Assembly (NCBI GenBank): GCA_038237665.1
Contig: JBBRYK010000081.1
Location: 1-12,280, forward strand
Reading direction: 5' to 3'
Length of the DNA: 12,280 nt
DNA from: JBBRYK01 sp038237665
GTDB taxonomy: Bacteria; Actinomycetota; Thermoleophilia; Gaiellales; Gaiellaceae
Part shown: positions 1-5,789 of the stretch, in pieces
How positions within the stretch are numbered: position 1 is the first letter of the stretch
How the letters are laid out: every line of letters starts with the position of its first letter
Notes under the pieces: generated by a model
The model's input: the letters and a program-made list of their open reading frames with translations, nothing else
The model's database searches: none
What the model was told of the DNA's origin: nothing
Made by a program: the position numbers and the translations under genes

Positions 1-663
1 CGTCGGGCGGACGAAATACGCCCACGCAAGCAGCGTCCCCAGCACCACCGGGTTCAGACGCCGCCTCCCCGACACGTGCGCCAACAGGAGGTAGACGGCC
101 GCCCCGATCAGAAGTGCCCCCCACGTGTCGGACCAGAGCACTCTCGACGCTGTGCTGTAGAGCTGCGTGCCGAATGCGGCAGCCAGCGCGACCGCGACGC
201 TCGCCCCCCATGGCAACAGCAGCCGCCCGGTCGCGAAGATCACGACCGCGAGCGCTGCCATCAGGAGCGCCGCGAGCGTCTTCTCGATTGTCGCCTCCGC
301 TTCCGGATCGTACGAGCCGTCGCCCCTGACCGGCGAGACGCCGAAGGCCTCGAAGAGGGCGACGACCGGCACCGAGAGCACCGGGGTGCCTGGCGGGAAG
401 TAGTAGTAGAGGTGGCTGCGGGAGTACTCGAGCTGGTAGATTGGGCCGTCGGCGAAGTAGTTGTCGTCCTGCCACCTGGGTGCGTGTCGAGGGAGCTTGT
501 AGCGGTCGAGGCTGAACGTGCCGTGCCGCATCAGGTTGTCGCTGACCATCAGCGAATAGTTGGAGTCGGCGAGCTCGTGCACCTGCGAGACGGAGAACGC
601 CGCCGCCGAGACCGCGAAGATGCAAACGCCGGTGAGGAGACCGCGCCGAAGCAGGAGCTGCAC
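1..663 (-). CDS. Membrane glycosyltransferase-like protein, 3' end outside the window
   Basis: The minus frame is open from a GTG at 663 to the window edge, giving 221 residues without a stop. A first hydrophobic segment (about residues 9-26) is followed by an extracytoplasmic loop starting HELADSNY, with Asp33 just after TM1. Then come an aromatic segment ending YYYFPPGTP (about 101-109) and at least three further hydrophobic helices. TM1, an acidic loop and a later Y-x-PPG-x-P motif are the layout of GT-C / PMT (GT39)-type lipid-linked sugar transferases in actinobacteria, so transfer of a sugar from a polyprenyl carrier outside the membrane is likely. That is inferred from family knowledge. 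The GTG lies 8 bases past the stop of the VOC gene, so it is probably the last visible member of the ABC-importer operon. It could instead be a membrane protein with no transferase activity, since the C-terminal half is not visible. Confidence 0.75.
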   Translation of the reverse strand, partial: MQLLLRRGLLTGVCIFAVSAAAFSVSQVHELADSNYSLMVSDNLMRHGTFSLDRYKLPRHAPRWQDDNYFADGPIYQLEYSRSHLYYYFPPGTPVLSVPVVALFEAFGVSPVRGDGSYDPEAEATIEKTLAALLMAALAVVIFATGRLLLPWGASVAVALAAAFGTQLYSTASRVLWSDTWGALLIGAAVYLLLAHVSGRRRLNPVVLGTLLAWAYFVRPT

Positions 664-671
664 GCTCGCAC

Positions 672-1058
672 CTAGCCCGATCTGTACGAGATGAGCTCGA
701 GCAGCGACCCGTCGGGGTCGCGGAAGTACACGCTCCGGCCCTCGCCTTGCGCACCGCGACGCTCTACCGGCCCGACCTCGACCGCGACGCCGTGGCTCGC
801 CAGGTGCTCGGCCGCTTCCTCCGCGGTGCCCGGCCACACGAAGCAGAGATCGCTGTTGCCGGGTCGGACCGGCTCGCGTGCGCGCGGTTCGGGTCTCGAG
901 TCCGGCCCGTGAACGTTCAGCTGCTGGTCGCCGAAGCCGTACGCAAAGCGGCCGCGGTCGAGCTCGACGAGCTCGGCGCCCAGGACGTCCCGATAGAACG
1001 CGTTCGACCGCTCCCAGTCGGAGACCGCGATCACGCAGTGGTCGATGCGCACCTTCAT
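672..1058 (-). CDS. VOC (glyoxalase/bleomycin-resistance/dioxygenase fold) protein
   Basis: This 128-residue protein has the single-module VOC pattern. It opens with the strand KVRIDHCVIAVSDW, followed by helix FYRDVLGAEL. A central strand QQLNVH carries His50, and the end is VYFRDPDGSLLELISY. His7, His50 and Glu121 sit where VOC proteins hold a divalent metal; the fourth position (around Asp70 in NSDLCF) is not His. Family members isomerise, cleave or sequester small electrophiles or antibiotics; the substrate cannot be read from sequence. The ATG at 1058 is chosen because it overlaps the ATPase gene's TGA by 4 bases (ATGA), with a GGGGAG Shine-Dalgarno-like run just upstream. An in-frame extension to 1175 runs back through the ATPase gene and is not needed. 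It is probably translated by re-initiation after the ATPase. Confidence 0.9.
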   Translation of the reverse strand: MKVRIDHCVIAVSDWERSNAFYRDVLGAELVELDRGRFAYGFGDQQLNVHGPDSRPEPRAREPVRPGNSDLCFVWPGTAEEAAEHLASHGVAVEVGPVERRGAQGEGRSVYFRDPDGSLLELISYRSG

Positions 1059-1801
1059 AGTCTCCCCGCCCGCAGGATCCGATCGAGGAACTGCTGCGTC
1101 CGCGGCTCTGCCGGCGCGGTGAAGATCTTCTCCGGCGGGCCATGCTCGAGGATTACGCCCTCGTCGAGGAAGCACACCCTGTTGGCGATGTCCCGCGCGA
1201 AGGCCATCTCGTGCGTCGCGATCAGCATCGTCATCCCGCCGCGGGCCAGCTCGCCGATCACCTCGAGCACCTCGGCCACCAGCTCGGGATCGAGCGCGCT
1301 GGTCACCTCGTCCAGCAACATCAGCTTCGGCTGCATCGCCAGCGCGCGCACGATCGCCACGCGCTGCTGCTGCCCGCCGCTCAGCCGGTCCGGGTAGTCG
1401 CGCGCCTTGTCAGCGAGGCCGAACCGCCTCAGCAGCTCGACGGCTTCCGTCTCGGCCTGCTCCCGCGAGCGCCCGAGGACCTCGCGCGGCCCGAGTGTCA
1501 CGTTTCGCAGCACGCTCATGTGCGGGAAGAGGTTGAAGGCCTGGAAGACGATCCCGATTCCACGCCGGATGCGGTTCACGTCGACGCCGGGCGCGGTGAT
1601 CTCCTGGCCGGCGACGAGGATGCGGCCCTCGTCGATCTCCTCGAGCAGGTTGACGCAGCGCAGGAGCGTCGACTTGCCGGAGCCCGAGGCGCCGATCAGA
1701 CAGACGACCTCGTGCTCGGCCACGCCGAGGTCGATGCCCTTGAGGACTTCGAGCCGGCCGAAGGACTTCCGCACGCCCTCGAGGACGAGTGCCTCGCTCA
1801 T
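1055..1801 (-). CDS. Polar amino-acid ABC transporter ATP-binding protein
   Basis: This is a complete 248-residue ABC ATPase of the GlnQ/HisP type that powers import of polar amino acids at the inner face of the membrane. Walker A is GASGSGKST (37-45). The Q-loop is Gln87 in VFQAFNLFPHMSVL, which is characteristic of amino-acid importers. The signature is LSGGQQQR (140-147), Walker B is LMLLDE (160-165), the D-loop is SALD (168-171) and the H-loop is His197 in ATHEM. All catalytic residues are present. The residue after the Walker B DE is Val rather than the usual Pro (DEVTSALDP), a conservative variant. The ATG at 1801 overlaps the permease TGA by 4 bases, and its own TGA overlaps the VOC start by 4, so it is an internal operon gene. 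Substrate specificity is set by the binding protein and is not known. Confidence 0.96.
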   Translation of the reverse strand: MSEALVLEGVRKSFGRLEVLKGIDLGVAEHEVVCLIGASGSGKSTLLRCVNLLEEIDEGRILVAGQEITAPGVDVNRIRRGIGIVFQAFNLFPHMSVLRNVTLGPREVLGRSREQAETEAVELLRRFGLADKARDYPDRLSGGQQQRVAIVRALAMQPKLMLLDEVTSALDPELVAEVLEVIGELARGGMTMLIATHEMAFARDIANRVCFLDEGVILEHGPPEKIFTAPAEPRTQQFLDRILRAGRL

Positions 1802-2577
1802 GCGACCGCGCCGCCTGCCTGCCGGCGCCGCCGGTCGCGTGAGATCAGCCAGTCGGTCAGACGCGTCAGCGGGACCGTTACCGCGACGAAGAGCACTGCC
1901 GCGGCCAGGCCGGAGGTGAAGTTGAAGGTGGCCGCCTGGTCGATCTGCGTCTGCTTGAAAGCCTCGACCGCGCCGAGCACGCCGACGAGCGCCGTGTCCT
2001 TCTGAAGGCCGATGAAGTCGTTCAGGAGCGGGGGCACGACTCGCCTCACCGCCTGCGGGAGGATGACGAAGCGAAGCGCCTGTCCGCGCGACAGGCCGAG
2101 CGAGCGGGCGGCGGCCTCCTGGCTCCCATGCACCGACTCGATTCCGGCCCGGTAGACCTCCGAGACATAGGCGGTGTAGACGAGCACGAGTGCGACGATG
2201 CCCCAGAAGGTCGTCGACGTCGGCAACCAGCTGAGGCCGAGGGCCGGCGCTCCAAAGCCGAGCAGCGTGATCACGAGGATCGTCGGGACACCGCGGAAGA
2301 AGTCCGCATAGACGATCGCCAGCACCCGCAAGGGGAAGAACACGGGCCCGGGCAGGCTGCGGATCACTGCTACGCCAAGCGCGATCACCAGGATCAGCGC
2401 CTCGGCGATCAGGAAGATCTTCACGTTGAGCAGAAACGCCGAGGCGATCCCGGGAAACGTGCTCGTGAACTCGTGGCGGTCGAAGAACGCCCGGTGGATC
2501 TCGGGCCAGCCGGGGGAGAGGACGACCGCGAAGCCGAGCCCAGTGAAGACGACGGCCGTCGAGAGCAGAGCAATCAG
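1798..2577 (-). CDS. Polar amino-acid ABC transporter permease (start codon unclear)
   Basis: This is a membrane subunit of the HisM/GlnP family. The EAA cytoplasmic loop that docks on the ATPase is clear (QEAAARSLGLSRGQ, then LPQAVRRVVPPLLND), as are the preceding VLVYTAYVSEVYRAGIESV and FFRGVPTILVI. The first ordinary start codon is a GTG at 2424, giving 208 residues, but that removes TM1. The same frame continues upstream with family-like sequence (RKRAEGRRAALIALLSTAVV, later SPGWPEIHRAFF) to about 2625. No ATG, GTG or TTG occurs in frame before a stop further upstream. I place the start at CTG 2577 (AGGG 5 bases before it). ATT 2574, 8 bases after AGGG, is equally possible and would keep most of TM1. 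A base error at the real start is another explanation. One permease gene is present, so a homodimer is expected. Confidence 0.85.
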   Translation of the reverse strand: MIALLSTAVVFTGLGFAVVLSPGWPEIHRAFFDRHEFTSTFPGIASAFLLNVKIFLIAEALILVIALGVAVIRSLPGPVFFPLRVLAIVYADFFRGVPTILVITLLGFGAPALGLSWLPTSTTFWGIVALVLVYTAYVSEVYRAGIESVHGSQEAAARSLGLSRGQALRFVILPQAVRRVVPPLLNDFIGLQKDTALVGVLGAVEAFKQTQIDQAATFNFTSGLAAAVLFVAVTVPLTRLTDWLISRDRRRRQAGGAVA

Positions 2578-2621
2578 GGCCGCCCTGCGGCCCTCGGCTC
2601 GTTTGCGCTGCGCCCGGGTCG

Positions 2622-3497
2622 CTACTTCAGTACTGGTACGCCGACGACCTTGGAGAGCCAGGTCTGCTGAATCTTCTTCAGCGTGCCGTCAGCCTTCATC
2701 GCTTTCAGGGCCTTGTTGACGCACGCAACCAGCGAGTTGCCCTTCTGGAAGCTCATGCCGAAGTGCTCCGGGGAGTTGCCGACCTTGGGGAACTGTCCCT
2801 GGATCTTCGAGTTGGGCACCTGCACGGCGGTGACGTAGAAGGCGGTCGGCAGGTCGACCACCAACCCGTCGATTTGCTTCGCCTTCAGCGCGAAGACCGC
2901 CTTGTCGTTGGAGTCGTAGACCTTCGGGCTCGAATCCGGCTTGATCTGCTTGACGATGTAGTTGTAGCTCGTCGTCCCGATCTGGACGCCCAGCTTGTAC
3001 TTCTTCAGGTCGGCGATCGACTTCGCCCGGGCGATCGGCGTGCCCTTGCGGACGACCAGCGACTGGTTCACGTCGTAGTAGGAATCGCTGAAGTCGACGA
3101 CCCTGGCCCGGGCCGGGAGATACGAGATCTGGTTGATGTCGAAGTCGAAGGACTTCTTGCCGGGTGCGTACGACTTCGCGAACGGGACGTACACCCACTC
3201 GACCTCGGTGCGCTTGAACCCGAGCTTCGCGCCCACCGCGTAGGCGACGGCGCTCTCGAAGCCCTTTCCGCTGTTCGGGTCGCTGACCTTCCACGACGAT
3301 CCCTTCGGGGGAGTGCCCCCGAACCAGGGCGGAAACGCCGGGTTGTCGGTGCCGACGGTGAGCTTGCCGCCGGAGACGAGGTTGAGGTTCGCCTTCGCGC
3401 AGGCGCCGGTCAGCGTCGCGCGGTTCGGCGCGGCCAGCGCGCCCAGCGCCAGAACGGCGGCGGTTCCGATCGCAACGGCAGCGACTACGAAGCGCAT
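2622..3497 (-). CDS. Secreted substrate-binding protein of a polar amino-acid ABC importer
   Basis: This 291-residue family-3 extracellular solute-binding protein (SBP_bac_3) has a signal peptide of Met-Arg then a hydrophobic core, with likely cleavage near ALA-AP (about 22-24). The mature part has the family's start LTVGTDNPAFPPW, then KGFESAVAYAVGAKLGF. The ligand-contact region is FDFDINQISYLPARARVVDF, and the second lobe opens LGVQIGTTSYNYI. The only cysteines are Cys33 and Cys259, placed to tie the N- and C-terminal ends together by a disulfide. There is no convincing lipobox, so the protein appears to be exported without lipidation. The ligand is probably a polar amino acid, by family. 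It is first in the importer operon. The ATG at 3497 is preceded 7 bases upstream by TAGGGT, fitting a leaderless or very short-leader transcript. Confidence 0.95.
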   Translation of the reverse strand: MRFVVAAVAIGTAAVLALGALAAPNRATLTGACAKANLNLVSGGKLTVGTDNPAFPPWFGGTPPKGSSWKVSDPNSGKGFESAVAYAVGAKLGFKRTEVEWVYVPFAKSYAPGKKSFDFDINQISYLPARARVVDFSDSYYDVNQSLVVRKGTPIARAKSIADLKKYKLGVQIGTTSYNYIVKQIKPDSSPKVYDSNDKAVFALKAKQIDGLVVDLPTAFYVTAVQVPNSKIQGQFPKVGNSPEHFGMSFQKGNSLVACVNKALKAMKADGTLKKIQQTWLSKVVGVPVLK

Positions 3498-3504
3498 CGC
3501 CGCG

Positions 3505-3510
3505 ACCCTA
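3505..3510 (-). promoter_or_regulatory. Putative -10 element for the importer operon
   Basis: TAGGGT read on the minus strand matches TANNNT and ends 7 bases before the binding-protein ATG at 3497. This would place transcription initiation at or next to the start codon. An alternative reading is that AGGG within it acts as a Shine-Dalgarno 8 bases from the ATG. Confidence 0.5.
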
Positions 3511-3514
3511 CCAT
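3509..3514 (+). promoter_or_regulatory. Putative leaderless -10 element for the LigD-type polymerase gene
   Basis: TACCAT (TANNNT) ends 6 bases before the ATG at 3521, and no Shine-Dalgarno sequence lies in the gap. It shares its TA (3509-3510) with the opposite-strand TAGGGT hexamer. No good -35 hexamer is visible for either direction. Confidence 0.5.
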
Positions 3515-3520
3515 TCCGCT

Positions 3521-4531
3521 ATGGCCGATCCACCAGCCGTGGAGCTCGAGGTCGGAGGCCGGACGGTGCGAGTAACGAACCCGGACAAGATCTTCTTCCG
3601 CAAGCGCGGTGAGACGAAGCTCGACCTCGTGCGGTACTACCTCTCGGTGGGTGACGGAATCGTGCGTGCGCTCTACGAGCGTCCGACGCAGTTGAAGCGC
3701 CACCCCGACGGGGCCGAGGGCGAGGCGATCTACCAGAAGCGCGTTCCGGAGAAGCGGCCCGAGTGGATCGAGACCGCCCGGGTGCGCTTTCCGTCAGGCC
3801 GGCATGCCGACGAGCTGTGCGTCACGGAGCTGGCGCAGGTGGCCTGGGCGGCCAACCTGGCAACGATCGACTTTCACCCCTGGCCCTCGCGCAGGCGTGA
3901 CACCGAGCACCCGGACGAGCTGCGCATCGACATCGACCCCCAGCCCGGCACGACCTTCAAGCACGGCCAGCGCGCGGCGAAGGTCGTCCGGGAGGTTCTG
4001 GAGGAGATCGGCTACGTCGGCTGGCCGAAGACGTCGGGCAACCGCGGCATCCACGTCGCGTGCCGGATCGAGCCGAAATGGGAGTTTCCGGTCGTGCGCC
4101 GGTGTGCGCTCGCCTTCGCGCGCGAGATCGAACGGCGCGCGCCCAAGCTCGTCACCACGGCCTGGTGGAAGGAGGAGCGCGGGAAGCGTGTCTTCATCGA
4201 CTACAACCAGAACGCGCGAGACCGGACGATCGCCTCGGCCTATTCGGTGCGCGCGCGGCCGGACGCGACGGTGTCGGCCCCGGTGACCTGGGACGAGCTC
4301 CAGGAGGTCCGGACCGAGGACTTCACGATGGCGACGATGCCTGCCCGCTTTGCCGAGCTCGGCGATGTCCAGGCCGGAATCGACGACGCTGTCTGCGACC
4401 TCGGTGTCCTGCTCGAGTGGGTCGAGCGCGAGGAGAAGGAAGGCGTCGGAGAAGCGCCGTATCCGCCGAACTTTCCGAAGATGCCGGGCGAGCCGAAGCG
4501 CGTCCAGCCGTCGCGCGCGAAGAAGACCTAG
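3521..4531 (+). CDS. Stand-alone LigD-type DNA polymerase/primase (PolD1/Prim-PolC-like)
   Basis: This 336-residue protein is an archaeo-eukaryotic primase-fold polymerase domain of the LigD type with no ligase or nuclease domain attached. The metal-binding DxD is Asp137/Asp139 in LRIDIDPQPG. The nucleotide-binding motif is KTSGNRGIHV (170-179, Ser172 and His178). The third carboxylate is Asp227 in VFIDYNQNARDRTIASAYS. The NTP-site segment ARPDATVSAPVTWDEL follows. All key residues are intact, so an active enzyme adding (ribo)nucleotides at gaps or ends is expected. The size matches stand-alone mycobacterial PolD1/Prim-PolC, which partners LigC in gap-filling excision repair. The C-terminus is a basic tail after PYPPNFPKMPG. 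ATG 3521 follows the divergent binding-protein gene by only 23 bases. Its TAG overlaps the stop of the convergent methyltransferase gene. Confidence 0.95.
   Translation: MADPPAVELEVGGRTVRVTNPDKIFFRKRGETKLDLVRYYLSVGDGIVRALYERPTQLKRHPDGAEGEAIYQKRVPEKRPEWIETARVRFPSGRHADELCVTELAQVAWAANLATIDFHPWPSRRRDTEHPDELRIDIDPQPGTTFKHGQRAAKVVREVLEEIGYVGWPKTSGNRGIHVACRIEPKWEFPVVRRCALAFAREIERRAPKLVTTAWWKEERGKRVFIDYNQNARDRTIASAYSVRARPDATVSAPVTWDELQEVRTEDFTMATMPARFAELGDVQAGIDDAVCDLGVLLEWVEREEKEGVGEAPYPPNFPKMPGEPKRVQPSRAKKT
4528..4531. other. Interlocked convergent stop codons (CTAG)
   Basis: The palindrome CTAG supplies the TAG stop of the polymerase gene on the plus strand (4529-4531) and the TAG stop of the methyltransferase gene on the minus strand (4530-4528). 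No hairpin with a T-run follows on either side, so transcripts from both directions should overlap. Confidence 0.95.
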
Positions 4532-5277
4532 CCGCGTTCGAGAACAGCGACGTACATGGGCGGCTCGTCTTCCAGGGTGTCCACGAGCCGCCAGCCCGTT
4601 CCCTCGACGAGCTCTTCGAGCTCTTCGCGCGAGAGGAACAGGTAGTCGAACCAGGGCGTGGCCAGCTGCCGGTACCGGACTCGAATGCGAAGCTGGCCTC
4701 CCAGGCGCCCCCGCCGGCGATTTCGCTCGTGGTAGGCGAGGTGGAGCTCGTCGTCGGTCGTGTACGGGTCGAGCGTCTCGCCGAGGATGCGGGCCCCTGG
4801 GCTCGCAATCCGTCCGAGGCGGCGCAGAAGGCGTCGCCCGTGCTCGACCCCGCCTAGCAAACCCAGATTGTTGCCAAACATGACAACTGTATCGAAGCGA
4901 CCCAGCGCAGGCCCAACCTGTTCCGCACGCAACAGCCGTGCGTCGCGCACGCCGCGGCGGCGGGCGGTCTCGACCGCCCCCGGCGAGTTGTCGATGGCGA
5001 CCACCTCCAGCCCTCGTTCCTGGAGGTGCAGCGGCACGCGGCCCGCCCCGGTGCCGACGTCGAGGATGCGACCGCGGGCTAGCCGCATGGCTCGCCGCTG
5101 GCGTGCCGGCCAGCGCCTGAACGGCGCGAAGTACGCGTCCGGCCCCAAACGGCTCGCCATGATCAGGCCGTCGTCGCGCTCGACGATCTCGAGCCGCTCG
5201 CCAGGCTCGGTGCCAGGCTCGGTGCCAGGCTCGAGCGCGTCGAGCAGCAGCCGCCCGTAGGCGTCGCCCACCGTCAC
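4528..5277 (-). CDS. Class I SAM-dependent methyltransferase
   Basis: This 249-residue Rossmann-fold methyltransferase carries motif I ILDVGTGAGRVPLHL (71-85). An acidic ribose-binding Asp96 sits in VVAIDNSPGAV. The motif IV-like segment FDTVVMFGNNLGLLG (128-142) lies near the active site. The C-terminal third has a beta-rich insertion (QLRIRVRYRQLATPWFDYLF) that probably binds the acceptor, which cannot be identified. The start GTG at 5277 overlaps the acetyltransferase TGA by 4 bases (GTGA); a second GTG at 5271 is also possible. Longer in-frame starts up to 5466 only read back through the upstream gene. Residues 17-27 are an EPGT EPGT EPG repeat encoded by a 12-base tandem repeat. It is last in the ligase operon. 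Confidence 0.88.
   Translation of the reverse strand: MTVGDAYGRLLLDALEPGTEPGTEPGERLEIVERDDGLIMASRLGPDAYFAPFRRWPARQRRAMRLARGRILDVGTGAGRVPLHLQERGLEVVAIDNSPGAVETARRRGVRDARLLRAEQVGPALGRFDTVVMFGNNLGLLGGVEHGRRLLRRLGRIASPGARILGETLDPYTTDDELHLAYHERNRRRGRLGGQLRIRVRYRQLATPWFDYLFLSREELEELVEGTGWRLVDTLEDEPPMYVAVLERG
5201..5233. repeat. 12-base tandem repeat, about 2.75 copies, inside the methyltransferase gene
   Basis: The unit CCAGGCTCGGTG occurs at 5201-5212 and 5213-5224, and its first 9 bases again at 5225-5233. Being a multiple of three, it stays in frame and encodes repeated Glu-Pro-Gly-Thr near the methyltransferase N-terminus. Confidence 0.95.
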
Positions 5278-5789
5278 TGCGGAGCGGGGTCGGTCGCCAA
5301 GCGCGACCAGATCTCCGTGTCCGAGCGGAGATCCTGCTTGAGATAGGTCGAGCGCAGCACCCCCTCCCGCACGTAGCCGCAGCGCTCCGCTACATGCTTC
5401 GACGGCTCGTTGTCGACGTCGATCAGGAGCTCGATGCGCAGCGCACCCAGTTCTTCGAAGGCCCAATCGGTGAGCAGTCGCAGGCCCGTGCTGGCAACTC
5501 CGCGCCCCCGGGCGGAGGGCGCCACGACATAGCCGAGCTCGACCTCGCGCGCCTCGGCTTCGATCTCGGGCGCGAGCGCAAGTCCGAGGAACGTACCGTC
5601 TTCGACGATCGCAAACGCCTCGCGGGAGCCATCGAGCCGACCAGCTTCATAGCGGTCGAGCCACCGGCGTGGAAAGTCGGCGGGAGCGGGGGCGGGAACC
5701 CTTGTGAAGCGCTGGACGTCCGGATCGTCCAGGAGTCCCGCGACACCCTCGAGGTGCGCCTCAACGAGCGGTTCGAGCCGAATGGTCAT
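5274..5789 (-). CDS. GNAT family N-acetyltransferase (RimJ/RimL type)
   Basis: This 171-residue GCN5-related acetyltransferase starts with a typical TIRLEPLVEAHLEGV strand-helix. The acetyl-CoA pyrophosphate loop is in motif A (VELGYVVAPSARGRGVAS, residues 83-100, RGRGVA as the Q/RxxGxG/A element). Motif B is at 127-143 (NEPSKHVAERCGYVREG), which matches the Asn...A..CGF/Y..EG pattern of RimJ/RimL enzymes acting on N-terminal or free amino groups. The actual acceptor is unknown. ATG 5789 is chosen because it overlaps the ligase TGA by 4 bases (ATGA); its own stop overlaps the methyltransferase start. It is the middle gene of the ligase-acetyltransferase-methyltransferase operon. Nothing in its sequence links it to DNA repair. 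Confidence 0.92.
   Translation of the reverse strand: MTIRLEPLVEAHLEGVAGLLDDPDVQRFTRVPAPAPADFPRRWLDRYEAGRLDGSREAFAIVEDGTFLGLALAPEIEAEAREVELGYVVAPSARGRGVASTGLRLLTDWAFEELGALRIELLIDVDNEPSKHVAERCGYVREGVLRSTYLKQDLRSDTEIWSRLATDPAPQ

Noticed and set aside
76..675. Plus-strand open frame of 199 codons at the left edge
   Set aside because: The opposite strand encodes a plausible membrane protein with helices and GT-C-like motifs. The plus frame is an Arg/Glu-rich shadow.
1142..2005. Plus-strand open frame of 287 codons
   Set aside because: It is antisense to the ABC ATPase and permease, with His/Asp/Leu-rich low-complexity content typical of GC-rich shadow frames.
3393..3407. Lipobox LTGAC in the binding protein
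   Set aside because: Position -3 is Thr and the site lies well past the hydrophobic core and a better ALA-AP cleavage site. The cysteine is better explained as a disulfide partner of Cys259.
2763..3575. Plus-strand open frame of 270 codons
   Set aside because: It is antisense to the well-supported binding protein, is composed of Val/Asp/Leu/Arg shadow sequence and has no recognisable motif.
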